A DNA stretch of 64,000 nucleotides from Acidovorax sp. NCPPB 3576 (lineage in GTDB: Bacteria; Pseudomonadota; Gammaproteobacteria; Burkholderiales; Burkholderiaceae_C). Under the pieces are notes generated by a model that made no database searches, was not told the DNA's origin, and saw nothing but the letters and a program-made list of their open reading frames with translations. Each line of letters starts with the position of its first letter. The stretch's first letter is position 1. The translations under genes and the position numbers were made by a program. This document shows positions 26,806-34,501 of this stretch, one piece after another. The DNA lies in contig NZ_CP097267.1 of assembly GCF_028473605.1 (NCBI RefSeq), positions 2,720,501 through 2,784,500 on the forward strand. Reading direction: 5' to 3'.

Positions 26806-27447
26806 ATGCAACTGCTGCACATCGATTCCGCCATCACCGGCGAACAGTCCGTTTCGCGCCAACTCACCGCCCGCACCGTGGCGGCGTGGGTGGCGGCCCA
26901 TCCTGGCACGCAAGTGCAGCACCTGGATTTGGTCGCCCAGGCACCGGCACACTTCACGATGGATGCCATGGCCCCCCGCACCGGCCAGACCGAGGGCCTG
27001 AGCGAGACGCAGCGCCTTGAAAACGCCGTGTCCGAACAGTTGGTGAGCCAGTTCCTCGCGGCCGATGTGGTCGTGGTGGGCGCACCGCTCTACAACTTCG
27101 GCATTCCCACGCAATTGAAAGCCTGGATCGACCGCATCGCCCAGCCCGGCCGCACTTTCACCTATACCGCTGCCGGCCCCCAAGGCCTGGCCAAGGGCAA
27201 GACGGTGATCGTCGCCTCCAGCCGCGGCGGCGTGTATTCGACCAGCGATGCCGGCCGCGCCATGGAACACCAGGAGAGCTACCTGCAGACCGTGTTCGCC
27301 TTCTTCGGCATCACCGACGTGCGCTTCGTGCGCGCCGAAGGCGTGGCCATGGGCCCGGATGCCAAGTCCAAGGCCCTGGACAGCGCAGACTCGGACATCC
27401 AGGCGCATGTGGCGCAATCCCGCCAAGCCGTGGCCGAAGCTGCCTGA
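26806..27447 (+). CDS. azoR: FMN-dependent NADH-azoreductase/quinone reductase
   Basis: A 213-residue flavodoxin-like AcpD/AzoR family enzyme that reduces quinones and azo dyes with NADH. Motifs include [20 protein letters not shown], the FMN-binding [21 protein letters not shown], and SRGGVYS. The ATG at 26806 has AGGAG 9 bases upstream. It is divergent from the LysR gene; induction by quinone or electrophile stress is likely but inferred. A strong terminator lies 30 bp after the stop. Confidence 0.93.
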   Translation: MQLLHIDSAITGEQSVSRQLTARTVAAWVAAHPGTQVQHLDLVAQAPAHFTMDAMAPRTGQTEGLSETQRLENAVSEQLVSQFLAADVVVVGAPLYNFGIPTQLKAWIDRIAQPGRTFTYTAAGPQGLAKGKTVIVASSRGGVYSTSDAGRAMEHQESYLQTVFAFFGITDVRFVRAEGVAMGPDAKSKALDSADSDIQAHVAQSRQAVAEAA

Positions 27448-27476
27448 TCCGCGAAAAGACGGCGTCCCCCCCCGAG

Positions 27477-27500
27477 AAGCCGGCCTTGCGCCGGCTTTTT
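27477..27500 (+). terminator. Rho-independent terminator of azoR
   Basis: AAGCCGGC and GCCGGCTT pair perfectly around a 5-base loop, followed by TTT and then CGC; together they form a TTTTT run. It ends the azoR transcript before the convergent MarR-GNAT gene. Confidence 0.88.
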
Positions 27501-27519
27501 CGCATGCGCCTCAAGGCGC

Positions 27520-28464
27520 CTACAGCGCACGCGTCCAGGTCTCGCCCACCAGGGACTGGCCGTAGGCGGTGTACGGCTCCGAGGCCACGAGGGTGAAGCC
27601 GCGCTGCGCGTAGAGATGGCGGGCCGCGGCCAGGCAGCTGTTGGTCCACAGCGTCATCTCCGTGTAGCCCTGGCCCCGCGCGAAGGCGATGCACTCGTTC
27701 ACCAGCCGGCCGCCCAGCCCCATGCCGCGCGCCTCTTGCGCGAGGATCAGCATCCGCAGCCGCGCGGTGCTGTCGGACTCGCGGACCACGAAAGCCGCAC
27801 CCATGCGAGCCCCATCGATCTCGGCAATCCAGCACTTGTCGAACTCAGGCCGGAAGTCGCGCACGAACCGCGCGGCGATCTCGGCCACCAGCGCCTCGAA
27901 CTCCTGGTTCCAGCCGTACTCGCGCCAATAGGTCTCGCCATGCAGTTGCACCACCCAGCCCATGTCGCCCGGCACCGGATCGCGCAGCACCGCGAGCCGT
28001 GGACGGCTGGTGGGCTCGGGCGACAGCAGCGCCTCCAGCCGCTGCATGGCCGCCAGGGCGTCGGCCTGTTGATCCGGCGACAGGCGCGCCAGAAGGGCCT
28101 GCGCCTCGTCGCGCGAGCGCTGCTGCAGCGGGGCGAAGGCCGCGTGCCCGGCATCGGTCAAAAACAGCAGGCTCTGGCGCGCGTCGTGTGCGCCCGGCCG
28201 CCGCTCCAGCCAGCCCGCCTTTTCGAACCGGCGCAGGATGCGGCTCAGGTAGCCGGCATCCAGGCCCAGGTCCTTGGCGATGTCGGTGGCGACCGGCGCG
28301 CTGCGGTGGGCCAGTTCATACAACACCCGCACATCGGTCAGGGACAGATCGCTGCCCAGGTAGGCATCGAGAACGCCGATGCGGCGCGTGAAGAACCGGC
28401 TGAACTGCCGAAGCGCCTTGACCGCCGCAGCGGGAACGGGAAAGACTGCAGAATCCGACGCCAT
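27520..28464 (-). CDS. MarR-GNAT fusion regulator
   Basis: A 314-residue fusion of a MarR-type winged helix (about residues 10-150, with LTDVRVLYELAHRSAPVATDIAKDL) and a GNAT acetyltransferase (about 165-314, with ILAQEARGMGLGGRLVNECIAFA as the acetyl-CoA loop). Such fusions are a known MarR/GNAT family with unknown substrates. The start is the ATG at 28464. A perfect 10-bp palindrome, CAATTAATTG, lies 21 bp upstream and could be the autorepression site. Confidence 0.87.
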   Translation of the reverse strand: MASDSAVFPVPAAAVKALRQFSRFFTRRIGVLDAYLGSDLSLTDVRVLYELAHRSAPVATDIAKDLGLDAGYLSRILRRFEKAGWLERRPGAHDARQSLLFLTDAGHAAFAPLQQRSRDEAQALLARLSPDQQADALAAMQRLEALLSPEPTSRPRLAVLRDPVPGDMGWVVQLHGETYWREYGWNQEFEALVAEIAARFVRDFRPEFDKCWIAEIDGARMGAAFVVRESDSTARLRMLILAQEARGMGLGGRLVNECIAFARGQGYTEMTLWTNSCLAAARHLYAQRGFTLVASEPYTAYGQSLVGETWTRAL

Positions 28465-28524
28465 ATTCACTTGCCCCCATCAAACAATTAATTGACTTTA
28501 TCAACCAATTGGCGCAATGGCAAA

Positions 28525-28560
28525 CAAAAAAAACCGGCCACCCATGCAAGAGCGGCCGGT
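28525..28560 (-). terminator. Terminator of the FMN reductase gene
   Basis: On the minus strand, ACCGGCC and GGCCGGT form a 7-bp stem followed by a run of eight T. It lies about 30 bp after the FMN reductase stop. Confidence 0.85.
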
Positions 28561-28590
28561 CCTGAGGACTGCAAAAAAGGCGCCAGCCGA

Positions 28591-29145
28591 TCAGAGCTTG
28601 GCGTGCAGCTTGACCCAGGCCACGTATTTCTCGACCCAACCTTGCAGGAACTGGCGGCTGGCCTCGCCGATGTTGCCTTCGTCATCGAACAGGCCATCCT
28701 TGGCCTGGATGAAGGCTTCGGGCTGGCCCATGGTGGGCACGTCGAGGTAGGCCAGCACATTGCGCAGATGCTGCTGCGCCATGGCCGTGCCGATGGCACC
28801 AATCGATGCGCCGATCACCCCGGCCGGCTTGCCGCCCCAGGCGCTTTGGCCATAAGGGCGCGAGGCGTGGTCCAGCGCGTTCTTGAGCACGCCGGGAATC
28901 GAGCGGTTGTATTCGGGCGTGACGAACAGCAGGCCCTGGGACTGGGCGATTTCGGTTTTGAGCCGCAGCACGGCCGGAGCGGGATGCGCGTCGTCGTCCT
29001 GGTTGTACAGCGGCAGATCGTCGATGCGCAGTTGCGTGAAGTGGAAATTCGGCGGTGCGAGCCGGGCCAGGGCGGTGGCCAGCTTGCGGTTGAACGAGTC
29101 CTTGCGGAGACTGCCGACGACGACGGCGATCTGGTATTGGTCCAT
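28591..29145 (-). CDS. NADPH-dependent FMN reductase (SsuE/ChrR-like)
   Basis: A 184-residue flavodoxin-fold NADPH-dependent FMN reductase. Visible motifs are VVVGSLRKDSFNRKLATALA for phosphate binding and TPEYNRSIPGVLKNALDHASRP for FMN contact. The ATG at 29145 has an AGGAG site 8 bases upstream. Members act as quinone or chromate reductases or supply FMNH2 to sulfonate monooxygenases. An SsuD/SfnG-like monooxygenase lies 17 kb away in the same sulfur region, so this could be its partner; that is inference. It is downstream of the encapsulin operon across a terminator. Confidence 0.88.
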   Translation of the reverse strand: MDQYQIAVVVGSLRKDSFNRKLATALARLAPPNFHFTQLRIDDLPLYNQDDDAHPAPAVLRLKTEIAQSQGLLFVTPEYNRSIPGVLKNALDHASRPYGQSAWGGKPAGVIGASIGAIGTAMAQQHLRNVLAYLDVPTMGQPEAFIQAKDGLFDDEGNIGEASRQFLQGWVEKYVAWVKLHAKL

Positions 29146-29284
29146 GAACACTCCTTGTGAAACAGCCGACAAAAGACGGGATGGCGCATCGGCCGCAGCG
29201 GGCCATGATAGACACGGCCTGCCGTATCCAGGCGCTGCAGGCGGCGCGTTCAGGGCCAAACGGCGCAGAGGGCCGAACCGCAGA

Positions 29285-29342
29285 TTGCTATTAATTTAAT
29301 AGTACAACGCCCTAGTACTGATTGCGCTGGGGCCCTATTCAA
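29285..29342 (+). repeat. Dispersed AT-rich repeat, copy 3 (intergenic)
   Basis: Reads TTGCTATTAATTTAATAGTA then CGCCCTAGTACTGATTGCGC and TGGGGCCC. It shows the full module order: AT-rich palindrome, GCCCTAG, TGCGCTGG. It lies between the FMN reductase and the encapsulin-operon terminator. Confidence 0.8.
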
Positions 29343-29382
29343 GCAAAACACCCCCGGCGCTGCAGCGCAGCGGCCGGGGGTG
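29343..29382 (-). terminator. Terminator of the encapsulin-desulfurase operon
   Basis: CACCCCCGGC (29349-29358) and GCCGGGGGTG (29373-29382) form a 10-bp stem; on the minus strand it is followed by TTTTG. It is only 29 bp beyond the cysteine desulfurase stop. Confidence 0.75.
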
Positions 29383-29410
29383 CGCGGGCTGGCGCAAACG
29401 CGCGCTTGTC

Positions 29411-31459
29411 CTACCCGGCGCGGCGCTGGCCGGCGAGGCGGCGCACCACATGCACCAGCCGGTCGATCTCGTCGAACGTGTTGTAGAACGCGAGCGACGG
29501 CCGCACGGTGGTCTCCACCCCGAAGCGCCGCAGGATGGGCTGCGCGCAATGGTGCCCGGTGCGCACGGCGATGCCTTCGTCGTTGAGCGCCTTGCCGACT
29601 TCCTCGGTCGAGTAGCCGGCCAGCACGAACGACATCACGCTGGCCTTGTCGTCGGCGGTGCCGATCAGCCGCAGGCCCGGGATGGGGCGCAGTTGCTGCA
29701 TGCCGTACACCAGCAGTTCATGCTCGTAGCGCGCGATGTTCTCGATCCCCACGCGGTTCACGTAGTCGATCGCCGCGCCCAGGCCCACCGCGTCGGCGAT
29801 GTTGCCCGTGCCGGCCTCGAACTTGTTCGGGATCGGCTGGAACACGGTTTTCTCGAACGTGACGTCGGCAATCATGTTGCCGCCGCCTTGCCACGGGGGC
29901 ATGTCTTCGAGCACCTCGCGCCGGCCCCAGACCACGCCGATGCCGGTCGGCCCGAACACCTTGTGGCCCGAGAACACGAAGAAGTCCGCACCGATGTCCT
30001 GCACGTCCACCCGCATGTGCGAGACCGACTGCGCGCCATCGACCAGCGCCTTCGCGCCCGCGCGCTTGGCCAGCGCCACGATCTCCTTGACCGGCACCAC
30101 GGTGCCCAGCGCGTTGGAGACCTGCGTGACGGCGACGATCTTCGTGCGGTCGTTCAGGAGCTTCTGGTACTCATCGAGCAGCACCTGGCCCGAGTCGTCC
30201 ACCGGAATCACGCGCAGCCTCGCTCCCTTGGCGGCAGCGAGCTGCTGCCACGGCACGATGTTGGCGTGGTGCTCCAGGTGGCTGACGATGATCTCGTCGC
30301 CCTCGCCCACGTGCTGGCCGCCCCAGCTCTTGGCCACCAGGTTGATGGCCTCGGTGGTGCCGCGCACGAAGATCACCTCGTTCACGTCGGGCGCGTTGAT
30401 GAACGTCTTCACGCGCTGGCGGGCGCCTTCGTAGGCGTCCGTGGCGCGCGCGGCGAGTTCATGCGCGGCGCGGTGGATGTTCGAGTTCTCGTGCTCGTAG
30501 AAATGGCTGATGCGGTCGATCACCGCCTTCGGCTTGTGCGTGGTGGCCGCGTTGTCGAACCACACCAGTTGGCGGCCATTCACGCGCTCGGACAGCACGG
30601 GAAAGTCGCGCCGGATGGCGTGCACGTCGAACGGCGGGTGCTGCCCCTGGCCCGCCAGCGGCACCGTACCGTGCGGCGCGGGCTTGGCCGGGGTGACGTA
30701 GCCGCTGGGCAGCACCACCGCGTCCACGAAGTAGAACTTCGGATCGGACGACGGCGTGGCCGCCAGGCCAGCCGGTGCAGCCGGCGCCTGGGCCGCGTGC
30801 GGCACCTGGGGCTGCGCGAACGGCAGGCGCGCCAGCGCATCCAGCCGGTCGCCGGACTGCGCCGTGGGAACCGGCGCGCCCCCGGGCGAAGGCTGCGCCT
30901 GACGCTCGCCGACGAAGTAGTACGGCGAGGCGGCAGAGGCAGGCGCTGCCGGATGGGCCGCCGCCTGCGATGCGCTGGCGCCCGAGGCCTCGGGCACGCC
31001 CAGCACCCCGCTGCCCAGGCGCGGCTCGTAGGCCGGCAGCGTGCTCACCACCGTGTCGGGCAGGCCATTGGCCGCCGTGGCGTGCGGCAGCAGCGCGGGC
31101 GCGCGGTGGCCGAGCGACAGCACCTGCGTGGGCGAGGCCGGCAGCAGGTTGGTGCCAGGCACCTGGCCCTGCGGGATCGGCGTGCCGGGCACGCTGGGCC
31201 CGAAGCCGGCGGGGCTGGCCAGGGGCGAGCCGGGCGGCGCGATGTTGGCCGGCGCCTGCACGCCCGGCGGCACGGCACCGAGGCCGGGCACGGACGCAGG
31301 CGGCACCGAAGGAAAGCCGCCCGCGGAGTGCACGCCCGCAGGCGCCGCCGCCTCGCCCGGCAGCGCCGAGAACAGGGCATTGGCCATGCGCGCGATCAGT
31401 GCCGGATCGATGGGGGCGCCGGACGCATCGGCGCCCGGCGAGAAGGAAGAGAGGGTCAT
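29411..31459 (-). CDS. Encapsulin-cargo cysteine desulfurase with long disordered N-terminus
   Basis: A 682-residue PLP enzyme. Residues about 275-682 are a complete SufS-type desulfurase: the PLP lysine is Lys500 in VFSGHKVFGP, and the sulfur-accepting Cys638 is in VRTGHHCAQP. The first ~275 residues are proline/alanine/glycine-rich and look unstructured, with short motifs: PALIARMANALFSALPG, YYFVGERQ (near 180), RLDALARLPFAQP and KFYFVDAVVLP (near 241). In family 2A encapsulin systems such an N-terminal region carries the cargo-loading signal. It is 16 bp downstream of the encapsulin gene. Cargo release of cysteine sulfur into a shell is inferred from the family. Confidence 0.93.
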   Translation of the reverse strand: MTLSSFSPGADASGAPIDPALIARMANALFSALPGEAAAPAGVHSAGGFPSVPPASVPGLGAVPPGVQAPANIAPPGSPLASPAGFGPSVPGTPIPQGQVPGTNLLPASPTQVLSLGHRAPALLPHATAANGLPDTVVSTLPAYEPRLGSGVLGVPEASGASASQAAAHPAAPASAASPYYFVGERQAQPSPGGAPVPTAQSGDRLDALARLPFAQPQVPHAAQAPAAPAGLAATPSSDPKFYFVDAVVLPSGYVTPAKPAPHGTVPLAGQGQHPPFDVHAIRRDFPVLSERVNGRQLVWFDNAATTHKPKAVIDRISHFYEHENSNIHRAAHELAARATDAYEGARQRVKTFINAPDVNEVIFVRGTTEAINLVAKSWGGQHVGEGDEIIVSHLEHHANIVPWQQLAAAKGARLRVIPVDDSGQVLLDEYQKLLNDRTKIVAVTQVSNALGTVVPVKEIVALAKRAGAKALVDGAQSVSHMRVDVQDIGADFFVFSGHKVFGPTGIGVVWGRREVLEDMPPWQGGGNMIADVTFEKTVFQPIPNKFEAGTGNIADAVGLGAAIDYVNRVGIENIARYEHELLVYGMQQLRPIPGLRLIGTADDKASVMSFVLAGYSTEEVGKALNDEGIAVRTGHHCAQPILRRFGVETTVRPSLAFYNTFDEIDRLVHVVRRLAGQRRAG

Positions 31460-31475
31460 GGCCGCTCCTTCCGGT

Positions 31476-32408
31476 TCACTTGTAGGTGTCCGGATAGTCG
31501 TGGTACTTGTTCACCTCGACATCGTCCAGCACGGCCAGCGCATCGCTGGTGAGCACGGCCAGCGAGCAGTACTGCGAGATCAGGTACGACGCGATGGCGT
31601 GGTTGTTGATGCCCATGAAGCGCACCGACAGGCCCGGCCCCTGCTCGCCCGCCAGGCCCGGCTGGAACAGGCCCACCACGCCCTGGCGCTTGTCGCCCAC
31701 CCGCAGCAGCAGGATCTTGCTCTTGCCGTCGGCCACCGGCACCTTGTCGGACGGAATGAGCGGAATCCCGCGCCACGTGATGAACTGCGAGCCGAACAGG
31801 CTCACCGTGGGCGGGGGCGTGCCGCGGCGCGTGGCTTCGCGGCCGAAGGCGGCAATGGCGAGCGGGTGGGTGAGGAAGAAGGCGGGCTCCTTCCACACCT
31901 TGGTCAGCAGCTCGTCCAGATCGTCCGGCGTGGGCGCGCCGGTGAGCGGGAAGATGCGCTGCGCATCGGTCACCTGGGCCAGCAGGCCGTAGTCGGGGTT
32001 GTTGATCAGCTCGCTTTCCTGGTTTTCCTTGATCGTCTCGATCGTCAGGCGCAGCTGCTCCTTGATCTGGTCGTGCGGGCTGCTGTACAGGTCGGAGACG
32101 CGGGTGTGCACGTCCAGCACCGTGCTCACGGCGTTCAGGAAGAATTCGCGCGGGTTTTCTTCGTAATCGACGAAGGTGCGCGGCAGCTGGTTTTCTTCTT
32201 CCTTGGCCGTGCAGGTGACGCGGATGGATTCCGGGTTCTTGACCTTGTTCAGGCGGTAGATGCCTGCTTCCACGGGCACCCACTGCAGCAGGTGCGTGAG
32301 CCAGCGGGGGCTGATCGTTTCGAGTTGGGGGACCGTCTTGGTGGCGTTGGCCAATTGCCTTGCGGCGTTGTCACCCAAGGCGGTCGTGCCGCCTACAGTT
32401 GCAGACAT
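31476..32408 (-). CDS. Family 2A encapsulin shell protein (SrpI-like)
   Basis: A 310-residue capsid-fold protein of the SrpI/'major membrane protein I' group. Its opening after residue 25 (VPQLETISPRWLTHLLQWVP), RTFVDYEENPREFFLNAVST and the C-terminal RFMGINNHAIASYLISQYCS match family 2A encapsulins, HK97-fold shells that self-assemble into ~25-nm particles. It has no cyclic-nucleotide-binding insert, which separates it from family 2B. It lies directly upstream of the desulfurase, its known cargo class, and downstream of XRE and cysE genes. Start ATG at 32408; a perfect 11-bp palindrome sits 16 bp upstream. Confidence 0.92.
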   Translation of the reverse strand: MSATVGGTTALGDNAARQLANATKTVPQLETISPRWLTHLLQWVPVEAGIYRLNKVKNPESIRVTCTAKEEENQLPRTFVDYEENPREFFLNAVSTVLDVHTRVSDLYSSPHDQIKEQLRLTIETIKENQESELINNPDYGLLAQVTDAQRIFPLTGAPTPDDLDELLTKVWKEPAFFLTHPLAIAAFGREATRRGTPPPTVSLFGSQFITWRGIPLIPSDKVPVADGKSKILLLRVGDKRQGVVGLFQPGLAGEQGPGLSVRFMGINNHAIASYLISQYCSLAVLTSDALAVLDDVEVNKYHDYPDTYK

Positions 32409-32423
32409 GAAGAACTCCGTGCG

Positions 32424-32434
32424 TTGTTGAACAA
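32424..32434. promoter_or_regulatory. Palindrome upstream of the encapsulin gene
   Basis: TTGTTGAACAA is an 11-bp odd palindrome located 16 bp before the encapsulin ATG. A possible -35 (TTGACA on the minus strand, 32452-32447) lies just upstream of it, though no good -10 is visible. It could be the operator of the XRE regulator encoded immediately upstream. Confidence 0.35.
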
Positions 32435-32469
32435 AAACCTGGGCAGTGTCAAAGCATCGGGCGTGGCGC

Positions 32470-32739
32470 TCAACAGGCTATAGCCGTCAATTGCAGGCCC
32501 CGCACGAGATTGGCGTGTCCAATGGTTTCACCGCGCGTGACCAGCGCCGAGGGCCGCACCCCCAGCGCGCCGGCCAGCTTTTCCACCGTGAGCAGCGAGG
32601 CGATGGCGGCGCCCCGCTCGATCTCGCCCACATAGGAGCGATTGAGGTCCGAATGCTCGGCCAGCCGCTCCTGAGACCACCCTTGTGCCTCGCGCGACTG
32701 GCGCACCGCCACCCCGAAGTTCTTGATCAGTACCGACAT
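32470..32739 (-). CDS. XRE-family helix-turn-helix regulator
   Basis: An 89-residue Cro/CI-type DNA-binding protein. The helix-turn-helix lies at about residues 18-55 (GWSQERLAEHSDLNRSYVGE), followed by a short tail. It has no sensor domain, so it either dimerises alone or senses through an unknown route. It lies between cysE and the encapsulin gene on the same strand with 70-bp and 61-bp gaps, and is thus the natural local regulator of this operon. It may bind the palindrome 36 bp downstream of its stop. Confidence 0.88.
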   Translation of the reverse strand: MSVLIKNFGVAVRQSREAQGWSQERLAEHSDLNRSYVGEIERGAAIASLLTVEKLAGALGVRPSALVTRGETIGHANLVRGLQLTAIAC

Positions 32740-32809
32740 GCGTTTTCCCTGCTTCTTTTTTCTCGAACCTTGACTGTCCCGACCCTGCTTTCCGGGGCAT
32801 TGCCGTCGC

Positions 32810-33709
32810 CTACCCTTCGCGCGACACCGCCTGCGTGACGTTGCCGCCGGGCGGCACGTCGTGGGTCACCCACACGTTGCCGCCGATGACCGCCCCGCGG
32901 CCCAGCGTGACCCGGCCCAGCACGGTCGCACCCGCATAGATGACCACGTCGTCCTCGACCACCGGATGGCGCGGCAAACCCTTTTGCAAGTGGCCATCGG
33001 CATCGGTGGGAAAGCGCTTGGCACCCAGCGTGACGGCCTGGTACAGGCGCACGCGCTCGCCGATCACCGCCGTCTCGCCGATCACGACGCCCGTGCCGTG
33101 GTCGATGAAAAAACCCGCGCCGATCTGAGCGCCCGGATGGATGTCGATGCCGGTCTGCCCGTGCGCCAGCTCGGCCACGATGCGCGCCAGCAGCGGCAGA
33201 CCCAGCGTGTACAGGCGGTGCGCGATGCGGTGGTGGATCATGGCCAGCACGCCCGGGTAGCACAGCAGCACCTCGTCCACGCTGCGCGCGGCGGGATCGC
33301 CCTGGTAGGCGGCGAGCACGTCGCTGTCCAGCAGCCGGCGGATGTCCGGCAGCGATGCGGCGAAAGCCTGTGCGGCCGCCAGCGCCTGCGGCTCGATCGC
33401 CTCGCTGTCCGCCCCGCCGTGCTGGCGCGCGCCGTAGCGCAGCTCCAGCCGGACCTGCCCCAGCAAGGTGTGCAGCGCCAGATCGAGCGTGTGGCCCACG
33501 TACCAGTCTTCGCTTTCCTGGCGCAGGTCGTGCGGGCCCAGCCGCATGGGAAAGAGCGCGCCCTTGAGTTGCTCCAGCACCTGCGCCAGCGCATCGCGCG
33601 ACGGAAACTCGCGCCCGCCGGGTTCCTGGGAGCGCTTTTGGGAGTCGCGCCATTCGCGGCGGACGGCGTGCAGCGACTGCACGATGTGATCGATTTCGAA
33701 GACAGCCAT
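32810..33709 (-). CDS. cysE: Serine O-acetyltransferase
   Basis: Makes O-acetylserine, the carbon skeleton of cysteine. The 299-residue protein has the SATase N-terminal helical domain and a C-terminal left-handed parallel beta helix of hexapeptide repeats with GIDIHPGAQIGAGFFIDHGT and GETAVIGERVRLYQAVTLGA. The ATG at 33709 has an AGGAGG site 6 bases upstream. It is in the same operon as the encapsulin and desulfurase, a known accessory of family 2A encapsulins. It probably raises cysteine supply for the cargo enzyme. Confidence 0.94.
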   Translation of the reverse strand: MAVFEIDHIVQSLHAVRREWRDSQKRSQEPGGREFPSRDALAQVLEQLKGALFPMRLGPHDLRQESEDWYVGHTLDLALHTLLGQVRLELRYGARQHGGADSEAIEPQALAAAQAFAASLPDIRRLLDSDVLAAYQGDPAARSVDEVLLCYPGVLAMIHHRIAHRLYTLGLPLLARIVAELAHGQTGIDIHPGAQIGAGFFIDHGTGVVIGETAVIGERVRLYQAVTLGAKRFPTDADGHLQKGLPRHPVVEDDVVIYAGATVLGRVTLGRGAVIGGNVWVTHDVPPGGNVTQAVSREG

Positions 33710-33779
33710 CAAGGCCTCCTGCCTGGGATAAAGAAACGGCGGCCTGCTGCGGGCCGCCCGTGGGGCCGCGAGGCCGCCA

Positions 33780-34259
33780 TCAGTCCTGCACCCAGGGCAG
33801 GCGGTGATAGCGCCAGCCGTCCGACGCGCCCCGCTGCTGCAGCGCATCGATCTCGCCTTCGAAGCCCTCGGTCACGTTGAAAACGTTCTGCAGGCCTGCC
33901 TTGGCCGCGGCCTCGGCCGCCAGCACCGAGCGCTTGCCGCTGCGGCACAGCAGCAGCACGGGCGCATCGCGCGTGGCGGCCCTGGCGATGGCGGCCTCCA
34001 GTTCGCGCACGAAGCGGGGGTTGCGCGTGAGCGCCGTGCCCGTGGCCCAGGCCACGTGCAGGCTGCCCGGCACATGGCCGACGAACTTGCGTTCCTCGCC
34101 TGATCGCACATCCACCAGCAGGGCCTGGCCCGCGGTGAACAGGTCCCACGCGACCGTGGGCGGCACGCCGCCGGCGTGGGCCAGGCCCGAGGCCTGGGCG
34201 TCGTTGTGGGCGGCTTGCAGTGCGGGGGGCAGTTCGGTGTCTTGCACAGCGGTGGACAT
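33780..34259 (-). CDS. Single-domain rhodanese sulfurtransferase
   Basis: A 159-residue rhodanese with catalytic Cys in LLLCRSGKRSV and the CH2A motif LLVDVRSGEERKFVGHVPGS. It moves persulfide sulfur. It is the first gene of the minus-strand operon rhodanese-cysE-XRE-encapsulin-desulfurase. Family 2A encapsulin loci often carry a rhodanese. Start ATG 34259 has AAGGAA 6 bases upstream. A sequence related to the sulfur operators of sbp and metQ lies 95 bp upstream. Confidence 0.92.
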   Translation of the reverse strand: MSTAVQDTELPPALQAAHNDAQASGLAHAGGVPPTVAWDLFTAGQALLVDVRSGEERKFVGHVPGSLHVAWATGTALTRNPRFVRELEAAIARAATRDAPVLLLCRSGKRSVLAAEAAAKAGLQNVFNVTEGFEGEIDALQQRGASDGWRYHRLPWVQD

Positions 34260-34350
34260 GGATCGTTCCTTTGAACCTGTGTGAATGGGTGGCTGCAGCC
34301 GTCCGTTTGGCGGGGCCTGGCCGTCCAAGCCAATGTAGAACCGCTCCGGC

Positions 34351-34380
34351 GCGAATCCAACGAATAAAAAATCGGTTTCT
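34351..34380 (-). promoter_or_regulatory. Weak CysB-type operator candidate, copy 4 (encapsulin operon)
   Basis: The plus strand reads GCGAATCCAACGAATAAAAA, sharing CCAACGAATA with the stronger operators at 25.7 kb (CCCAAACGAATATATTC). It lies about 95 bp upstream of the rhodanese start. The resemblance is limited to the left half and the AT run, so this is the least certain copy. Confidence 0.35.
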
Positions 34381-34444
34381 CCATCGAAAAACATCTAAGC
34401 AGCCCGTTGACTCGTTGACGGCCCAACTCGACGCCCCGCAGCCA

Positions 34445-34484
34445 TGAAAAAAGCCGCCAGCACCCGGGAAGGCGCTGGCGGCTT
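34445..34484 (-). terminator. Terminator of metQ
   Basis: AAGCCGCCAGC and GCTGGCGGCTT form a perfect 11-bp stem; the minus strand continues with TTTTTT. It lies 18 bp after the metQ stop. Confidence 0.9.
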
Positions 34485-34501
34485 GATCGAACGCGGGCCG
34501 G

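Noticed and set aside
29450..31552. A 700-codon plus-strand frame opposite the cysteine desulfurase
   Set aside because: Same antisense artefact; the desulfurase on the other strand has intact catalytic motifs.
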